Assembly: GCF_016742955.1 (NCBI RefSeq)
Contig: NZ_JABBYC010000023.1
Span: 1 to 63,085, forward strand
Source: Myceligenerans indicum
GTDB taxonomy: Bacteria > Actinomycetota > Actinomycetes > Actinomycetales > Cellulomonadaceae
DNA: 63,085 nt
Direction: 5' to 3'
Shown here: piece by piece, positions 57,811 through 63,085 of the stretch
How positions within the stretch are numbered: position 1 is the stretch's first letter
How the letters are laid out: each line of letters starts with the position of its first letter
Made by a program: the position numbers and the translations under genes
Notes under the pieces: generated by a model
What the model saw: only the letters and a program-made list of their open reading frames with translations
The model's database searches: none
What the model was told of the DNA's origin: nothing

Positions 57811-60519
57811 GTGAAGACCAGACAGCAACGCCGTCGTCCTGCGGTCGCGGCAGCGGCGGCACTCGCCCTTGCGGGCGTGGTGCTCGCACCCGTCGCGGCA
57901 CAGGCCGAGGACGGCACCGAGATTCTCACCAATCCCACCTTCGACGGCACCATGGACCCCTGGTGGGTGGCCGGCGGCGTCGAGTTCACCGAGTCGGAGG
58001 ACGGCACCTGGTGTGGTGTCGTCCCCGGTGGTGGCAACCAGTGGGACGTGATCGTCGGGCAGGGCGGGGTCCCCGTCGTCGCGGGCGACACCTACACCCT
58101 CAGTGTCGCGGCCTCCGCCTCCCCCGAGGCGTCCGCCCGTGTCGTGGTGCCCGACCCCGAGACGGACTGGCCGCCGCTCTACTACGCGGACATCACGCTC
58201 CGGGCCGACGGGCAGATCTTCACCGAGGCCTTCGACGTCGCGGCCGGTGCCGACAGCGAGGTACAGCTCCAGCTCGGCGGCAACGCCGAGGACTTCGAGC
58301 TCTGCCTGGACCAGGTGTCGCTGCTCACGGGCGGGCAGGTCGAGGAGTACGAGCCCGAGACCGGGCCCCGGATGCGGGTGAACCAGGTGGGATACCTGCC
58401 CGACGGCCCGAAGAACGCCACGCTCGTCACCGACGCGACGTCGCCGGTCGCGTGGGAGCTGCGCGACGCCGACGATGCGGCGGTCGCCGCGGGCGAGACG
58501 ACGCCCCGGGGCACGGATCCGTCGGCGGGCCTGAACGTGCACACGATCGACTTCTCCGGCGTCGAGGCGACCGGCAGCGGGTTCGTGCTCGCCGCCGACG
58601 GCGAGGAGTCGTACCCCTTCGAGATCAGCTCGACGGTCTACGACCAGCTGCGCGCCGACTCCCTCGGCATCTACTACACGCAACGCTCCGGCGAGGAGAT
58701 CGTGCCGGTGGAGGTCGACGGCGAACAGCTGAAGACCGAGTACGCCCGCCCTGCCGGGCATGTGTCCGAGTTCGGCGGTGACGACGTCAACCAGGGTGAC
58801 CTGAACGTGCCCTGCCTGCCGCCCGAGGGCGCCGTCGACGACAACGGCAACGCGCAGCTGGGCGCCGACGACCACTACGGCGAGAACGGCTGGGTCTGCC
58901 CCGAGGGCTACACCGTCGACGGCACCGGCGGCTGGTACGACGCCGGTGACCACGGCAAGTACGTCGTGAACTCGGGGATCTCCGTCTACCAGCTGCTGTC
59001 CGCCTACGAACGGACCTTGCACGCCGACGTCGTCACCGACGGGGCGCTCGGCGACTCCACCCTCGTCATCCCCGAACGGGACAACGGCGTGCCGGACATC
59101 CTCGACGAGGTGCGGCACAACCTCGACTGGATGCTCCGGATGCAGGTGCCCGACGGCGTGGAGATGACCATCGACGGCGAGGAGTACGACGCCGGCGGCC
59201 TGGTGCACCACAAGCTGCACGACATCGCCTGGACCGGCCTGAACCTCCTGCCCGGCGAGGATCCCATGCCGCGGTACGTGCACCGGCCCTCGACGGCCGC
59301 CACGCTGAACCTGGCCGCCGCCGCCGCGCAGGGTGCCCGGCTGTACGCGGAGTACGACCAGGCCTACGCGGACGACCTGCTCGCCGCGGCGCGCCGGGCC
59401 TGGGACGCGGCGTCCGCGCATCCGGACATCATCGCCCCCGACACGAACAGCCTGGACCCCAACCCCGGAGGCGGGCCCTACAACGACGCCGGCCTGGGCG
59501 ACGAGTTCTACTGGGCAGCCGCGCAGCTCTTCCTCACCACCGGCGAGGACGAGTACGCCGACGCCGTGCTGTCCTCGCCGTACCACGTGGGTGGGGCCGA
59601 CGAGGACATCTGGCGCGCCACCGGCTTCGACTGGGGCTTCACCGCCGCCGCGGCCCGGCTCGACCTGGCCACCGTACCCAGCGACCTGCCCGGCCGGGAC
59701 GACGTCGTCGCCTCCGTGATCGAGGGAGCCGACCGGCACGTCGCCACCCAGGAGGCCGAGCCGTTCGGCCAGGCCTATCACCCCGGCGACTACGACTGGG
59801 GCTCGAACCACCAGATCCTCAACAACGCCGTCATCATCGCGACCGCGTTCGACCTGACGGGCGACGAGCGCTACCGGGACGCGGCCCTGGAGACGTTCGA
59901 CTACGTCCTGGGGCGCAACGCGCTGAACAACTCCTACGTCAAGGGCTACGGGACGCAGTTCAGCGAGAACATGCACAACCGGTGGATGGCCTCGGCCGAC
60001 CGGCTGCCTCCGCACCCGGACGGCATGATGGCCGGCGGCCCGAACTCGGCGATCCAGGACCCGGTCGCGCAGGAGAAGCTGCAGGGCTGCGCCCCGCAGT
60101 TCTGCTACATCGACGACGTCGGCTCGTGGTCCACCAACGAGATGACGATCAACTGGAACGCGCCGCTCGGCTGGTTCGCCTCCTGGGCCGCCGACATGGC
60201 CGATGACGGGGGCGAGGTGGTCACTGACGCCTGTATGGCGGAGCTGACCGTCCACAGCGACTGGGGCAGCGGCTTCCACGCCACCGTGCGGGTCACCGCA
60301 GGCGACGCGCCGCTGTCCGGTTGGACCACGTCGTTCGACCTCGGGCAGGCGCGCCTGGCGAACGGCTGGAACGCCACGTTCGGCGTGTCCGGGTCCCGGG
60401 TGACGGCGTCCGACGCCGGCTGGAACGGCACCCTGGCCCAGGGCGGCTCGACCGAGTACGGGTTCGTCGGGAACGGCGCCGCGCCGTCGTCCCTCCCGGT
60501 GGCCTGCACGGCCCGCTGA
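57811..60519 (+). CDS. Secreted GH9 cellulase with CBM4-like and CBM2 modules
   Basis: A 902-residue modular enzyme. A signal peptide (ends at AQAED, residue 31) is followed by a CBM4/9-like module (about 35-175, with paired Cys). An Ig-like CelD_N domain covers about 187-280 (RVNQVGYLPDGPK). The GH9 catalytic domain is about 285-795, with the Asp pair in WYDAGDHGKY (Asp377, Asp380) and acid Glu777 (TNEMTINWNAPL). A CBM2 closes the protein (about 805-902). The NMHNRW segment stands in for the usual substrate-binding His motif. It should act on cellulose or xyloglucan outside the cell. The GTG has GAGGAG upstream. A CebR-like operator suggests sugar-regulated expression. Confidence 0.95.
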   Translation: MKTRQQRRRPAVAAAAALALAGVVLAPVAAQAEDGTEILTNPTFDGTMDPWWVAGGVEFTESEDGTWCGVVPGGGNQWDVIVGQGGVPVVAGDTYTLSVAASASPEASARVVVPDPETDWPPLYYADITLRADGQIFTEAFDVAAGADSEVQLQLGGNAEDFELCLDQVSLLTGGQVEEYEPETGPRMRVNQVGYLPDGPKNATLVTDATSPVAWELRDADDAAVAAGETTPRGTDPSAGLNVHTIDFSGVEATGSGFVLAADGEESYPFEISSTVYDQLRADSLGIYYTQRSGEEIVPVEVDGEQLKTEYARPAGHVSEFGGDDVNQGDLNVPCLPPEGAVDDNGNAQLGADDHYGENGWVCPEGYTVDGTGGWYDAGDHGKYVVNSGISVYQLLSAYERTLHADVVTDGALGDSTLVIPERDNGVPDILDEVRHNLDWMLRMQVPDGVEMTIDGEEYDAGGLVHHKLHDIAWTGLNLLPGEDPMPRYVHRPSTAATLNLAAAAAQGARLYAEYDQAYADDLLAAARRAWDAASAHPDIIAPDTNSLDPNPGGGPYNDAGLGDEFYWAAAQLFLTTGEDEYADAVLSSPYHVGGADEDIWRATGFDWGFTAAAARLDLATVPSDLPGRDDVVASVIEGADRHVATQEAEPFGQAYHPGDYDWGSNHQILNNAVIIATAFDLTGDERYRDAALETFDYVLGRNALNNSYVKGYGTQFSENMHNRWMASADRLPPHPDGMMAGGPNSAIQDPVAQEKLQGCAPQFCYIDDVGSWSTNEMTINWNAPLGWFASWAADMADDGGEVVTDACMAELTVHSDWGSGFHATVRVTAGDAPLSGWTTSFDLGQARLANGWNATFGVSGSRVTASDAGWNGTLAQGGSTEYGFVGNGAAPSSLPVACTAR

Positions 60520-60617
60520 CCGGCACCGCGCCGGGGAGCCCGGTCCGTCCGTCTCCCCCACGGACCGGGTTCCCCGGCGCGGCCTCGGCCGGGTGTCGCT
60601 CTTCCGGGCCTTCGCCG

Positions 60618-60680
60618 CGGTCTCCGGCCCGAGGGCCGGCGTGCTCGACCGCGGCGCTCCGGCCCTCGGGCCGGAGACCG
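60618..60680. terminator. 22-bp perfect hairpin between convergent GH9 and SGNH genes
   Basis: 60618-60639 pairs exactly with 60659-60680, with a 19-nt loop. It lies between the GH9 stop and the stop of the minus-strand SGNH gene, so it can act in both directions. Confidence 0.75.
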
Positions 60681-60727
60681 AGCCGTCCCCCGAGGCGTCC
60701 CCCGAGCCGTCCCCCGAGCCGTCCCCT
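60680..60727 (+). repeat. Four 12-bp tandem repeats, Pro-Ser-Pro-Glu coding pattern
   Basis: Four 12-bp units of the GAGCCGTCCCCC type start one base before the end of the hairpin. Read in the second plus frame they encode E-P-S-P repeats, like the linkers of secreted glycanases. The frame is not that of the GH9 gene and has no start. It could be a linker relic or chance slippage. Confidence 0.7.
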
Positions 60728-60791
60728 GAGTGCCGTCCGCTGAGCGCCGTCCCCTGAGCGCGGACCGGGATCGGCCCACGGCCCACCGGAG

Positions 60792-61892
60792 TCAGCTCAG
60801 CACGTCGTCGAGGGCGTCGAACCAGCGTGCCGCGATCTTCACGTTCCCCGAGTCGTTCGGGTGCACGCCGTCGTAGGCGTCGTTGGAGGCGTCGAAGCCG
60901 GTCCACTGGTCGACGACGACGATCGGCGACTCCGCGGTCGACAGGCTCGCCGCCCACGCCGGGATCTGCGCGTTGAGGTTCACGGCCCGTTGCGCGCAGT
61001 CGGTACAGCCGAAGGAGGCGTCCGGTTCGAGCGGGATGATCTGGGCGGCCAGAACGGTGGCGTCCGGGTTGAGCTCACGCAGGTCCGCCACGATCGAGGA
61101 GTAGGCGTCGAGGATCTGGCTCGGCGGGACGTTCGACCAGACGTCGTTGGTGCCGAAGTGCAGCAGCACCACGTCCGGCGTGTTCTGCTCCAGCCAGGTG
61201 CGGGTCTCCCCGCTCGCGACCACGTTCGTGACCAGGGCGCCGCCGTGGCCCTCGTGGTCCAGGTCGGCACCCGCCGGGGCGCAGCCCGCGTACTGGGAGC
61301 CCACGAAGTCGACGTCGTACCCGGCGTCGGTGACGAGCTGCCAGAGGTTCCCGCGCCAGCAGCCGGGGCTGCCGGTGATCGAGTCGCCGAGCGGCATGAT
61401 CCGGACCGGGTCGCCGGGCGGGTCGGTCGGCGGGTCGGTCGGCGTGGGGCTGGGCGTCGGGTCCGGCGTGGGAGGCGTCTGCCCGTCGCAGAGCGTGCCG
61501 TTGACGGAGATCCCCTCCGGCGTCACAGTGCTCCCGGAGCCCACGAAGCCGAACACGCGGACGGTCTCGCCGGCGCCGATCCGCGCGTTCCAGCCGACGT
61601 CGGAGCCTGTGAACGTGGTGCCGGTCTGGTTCCAGTCCACGTTCCAGGCGCTGGTGACGGCGGTGTCGGCGGGGAAGTCCCAGGAGATGTCCCAGCCGTC
61701 GACCCGGTTGCCTGCCGTGATGCTGATGTCGGCCTGGAAGCCGCCGTCCCAGCCGTTCACGACGTCGTAGTCGACCTGGCAACTGCCGTCGGCGGCGGCC
61801 GGGACCGGGCCGAGCACGGGCAGCGCCCCGGCGGTGAGTGCGGCCGCCGCCATGCCGACGAGCAGGATCTTTCGCGTTCGATCTGGTCGCAT
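60792..61892 (-). CDS. Secreted CBM2-SGNH hydrolase (acetylxylan/carbohydrate esterase type)
   Basis: A 366-residue exported esterase. The signal peptide ends near residue 35. A CBM2 cellulose-binding module (about 36-137) carries the pair of Cys at its ends and conserved Trp. A 25-residue Pro/Thr linker follows, then an SGNH hydrolase with Ser171 (MPLGDSITGS), Gly in GGALV, Asn in HFGTNDVW, and Asp341/His344 (YDGVHPND). It resembles CE3-type acetylxylan esterases. ATG 61892 has GAGGAC before it. The frame stays open far upstream, but no start there is credible. Likely role: deacetylation of xylan on plant fibres. Confidence 0.92.
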   Translation of the reverse strand: MRPDRTRKILLVGMAAAALTAGALPVLGPVPAAADGSCQVDYDVVNGWDGGFQADISITAGNRVDGWDISWDFPADTAVTSAWNVDWNQTGTTFTGSDVGWNARIGAGETVRVFGFVGSGSTVTPEGISVNGTLCDGQTPPTPDPTPSPTPTDPPTDPPGDPVRIMPLGDSITGSPGCWRGNLWQLVTDAGYDVDFVGSQYAGCAPAGADLDHEGHGGALVTNVVASGETRTWLEQNTPDVVLLHFGTNDVWSNVPPSQILDAYSSIVADLRELNPDATVLAAQIIPLEPDASFGCTDCAQRAVNLNAQIPAWAASLSTAESPIVVVDQWTGFDASNDAYDGVHPNDSGNVKIAARWFDALDDVLS

Positions 61893-62022
61893 GTTCACGT
61901 CCTCGCAGAAGACGAGCTGGTGCGGAGCCGTGCCGGCGCCCGAGGGCGCCCGGTCGGGCTCGGCCGGGCCGGAGGGACCCGCGACGCTCAGCCTGGCCCG
62001 CCGCGCGCCGGGGGACGACGGA

Positions 62023-62036
62023 CTGAAGCGATTCAG
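62023..62036. promoter_or_regulatory. LacI-like operator upstream of the CBM2-SGNH gene
   Basis: CTGAAGCGATTCAG is a palindrome with mismatch only in the central pair, of the type bound by LacI-family repressors. It lies 131 bp upstream of the SGNH start, in the 284-bp gap after the GH67 gene, and implies a separate regulated promoter. The rest of 61893-62176 shows no gene. Confidence 0.5.
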
Positions 62037-62176
62037 TGTGGCCGGCAGCCACGGTCGGCGCGTTGCCGGTCGACGAGCCGCCGGCCGGCGCCACGACGCG
62101 GGACAGGACGAGGTCCCACGCGACGCCAACGCCGAGCGGGGCCTCACCCTGCCCCTTGGAAACCGCCACCTACATT

Positions 62177-63066
62177 TCAGTGGATGGTGCGGCCGTGCGC
62201 GTCCGGGACCCCCGACTTCCGGAAGAAGTAGGTGTTGATCTGGTCGCGCCACTCGATCGACGAGCGCAGTTGCTCCGCCAGTCGCTCGGTCACGCGGTCG
62301 GCAAGGCGCGGCGCGCCGTCGTCGGAAACCGTCCGGCGGACGCTCTCCCAGGCGGCCACGAAGCCTTCGACCCGTTGCACCCCCTCGAAGTGGGTGTCGT
62401 AGATGTGCTGGATCACCGTCTTTCCCGAGTGCAGCACGTGCGTGTACGGGACGTGGTGGAAGAACAGCAGCAGCTCGTCGGGACAGGTCTCGGCCGACTC
62501 GTAGACCGAGGCCCACGGCTCCGGGTACAGGCCCGCGTACCCCGTCCCGGTCGCCACCGTCCGGTCCACGCCGATCCCGTCGCGGTCCGCGAAGTGGTAG
62601 GTGCCCCAGGGGGTGTACTCGTAGCCGTCCACGTCCGGGCCGTAGTGCAGGCCAGGACGCACCATGAAGCCGACTCCGAGCGGCGAGGTGTACCGCTCGT
62701 ACGTCTCCCAGGACTGGTCGAGGATCTCGTGCAGCGCGCCGGCGACGGCGTCCGGCGCGCCCGGGAACGTCAGCGCGATCCACTCGTCGAGCAGCGCGAC
62801 CGGGTCAGCGGCGGGGTCCCAGGCCAGCCGGCCGTAGGCGTAGAGGTTGGCCTGCGCGAACGGGTGACCGGTCCAGAACTCGTCGTCCCCCACGTTCGAG
62901 ACGGCCACGATCCCGCCGGAGTGACCCACCGTCCCCGCCACGTCCGACCGCCGCCCGGGTTCCCCGTCCCCGTTCCGGACGGACGTCGTGTGCGTTCTGT
63001 CGCCGACCTGCTGCACACCATCCGATTGTTCGACGACGGGGGAGCCCGCCGGGGGCGCGGCCGGGG
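62177..63066 (-). CDS. GH67 alpha-glucuronidase, C-terminal part (truncated by the contig end)
   Basis: About 296 residues of the C-terminal half of an alpha-glucuronidase, which removes 4-O-methyl-glucuronic acid from xylo-oligosaccharides. Family patterns are clear: [25 protein letters not shown]... in shortened form [14 protein letters not shown], then [33 protein letters not shown] and the closing [16 protein letters not shown]. The frame is open to the adapter at 63067, so the start and roughly 400 residues with most of the active site lie outside. A GTG at 63016 is not the true start. Its place beside the ABC system fits glucuronoxylan use. Confidence 0.9.
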
Positions 63067-63085
63067 CTGTCTCTTATACACATCT
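63067..63085 (-). other. Tn5 mosaic end (contig-end artefact)
   Basis: The last 19 bases are the reverse complement of the Nextera mosaic end. Minus-strand reading frames that begin here (MCIRDS, MYKRQ) are artefacts and should not be annotated. Confidence 0.98.

Noticed and set aside
57766..60957. Minus-strand open frame of 1063 codons opposite GH9
   Set aside because: Antisense shadow that runs through a terminator hairpin and into another gene.
62805..63083. Minus-strand frames beginning MCIRDS or MYKRQ
   Set aside because: Their first codons lie in the sequencing adapter, and they overlap the GH67 frame.

Overview
This window is a GC-rich contig from an actinobacterium. The gene content fits a cellulose- and xylan-degrading member of the Promicromonosporaceae/Cellulomonadaceae. 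The clues are a GH9 cellulase with CBM modules, a CBM2-SGNH esterase, a GH67 alpha-glucuronidase, a streptogrisin-like protease, SigE-type ECF sigma factors, a NirBD plus NnaR nitrogen block, a membrane H+-pyrophosphatase and the topA-tmk-holB order. Assignment below the level of class is inference. Both ends carry Nextera transposon adapter sequence (1-38 and 63067-63085), so the contig stops at library artefacts and the first and last reading frames run into adapter.

Layout. (1) 82-7357: nitrogen assimilation and siroheme. It holds an FAD/[2Fe-2S] electron-transfer flavoprotein, then a perfect 39-bp-arm palindrome fused to a Fic-protein remnant, then nirB-nirD-cobA-nnaR with overlapping junctions. 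(2) 7577-12560: two homologous ECF sigma/membrane-partner modules pointing at each other around an M18 aminopeptidase. (3) 12954-22440: an HTH/TPR regulator, a HAD phosphatase, hppA, a methyltransferase, a leaderless LysR gene, a disordered single-TM protein and a dispanin-like membrane protein. (4) 22706-27792: a secreted S1 protease, a two-component system and a PAP2 phosphatase. (5) 27948-38152: topA, tmk, holB, then an orphan hypX (hydrogenase CO-ligand enzyme), a pair of paralogous exported proteins, a TAP-like lipoprotein hydrolase and tRNA-Thr(CGT). (6) 38161-47964: a GlxA-type regulator divergent from an MFS transporter, def, a secreted CocE/S15 hydrolase, clpC and a membrane protein.

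(7) 48046-63066: a plant-polysaccharide locus. A YesL/DUF624 protein, a GH35 beta-galactosidase, a GH39 glycosidase, a lipoprotein sugar-binding protein and two permeases lie on the minus strand. A LacI regulator and a large secreted GH9 enzyme lie on the plus strand. A CBM2-SGNH esterase and a truncated GH67 alpha-glucuronidase follow on the minus strand. The set suggests that glucuronoxylan/xyloglucan-type polymers are cut outside the cell, the oligosaccharides are imported by an ABC transporter with no ATPase gene of its own, and trimming is finished in the cytoplasm. Palindromic sites in the promoter regions suggest LacI-family control.

A theme across the window is that many start codons lie 6-8 nt after a TAnnnT hexamer with no ribosome binding site, the signature of leaderless transcripts. 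No CRISPR array, rRNA, complete insertion sequence or phage gene was seen. The most unusual items are the palindrome/Fic scar, the orphan HypX, the mirrored sigma modules and the paralogous exported pair.
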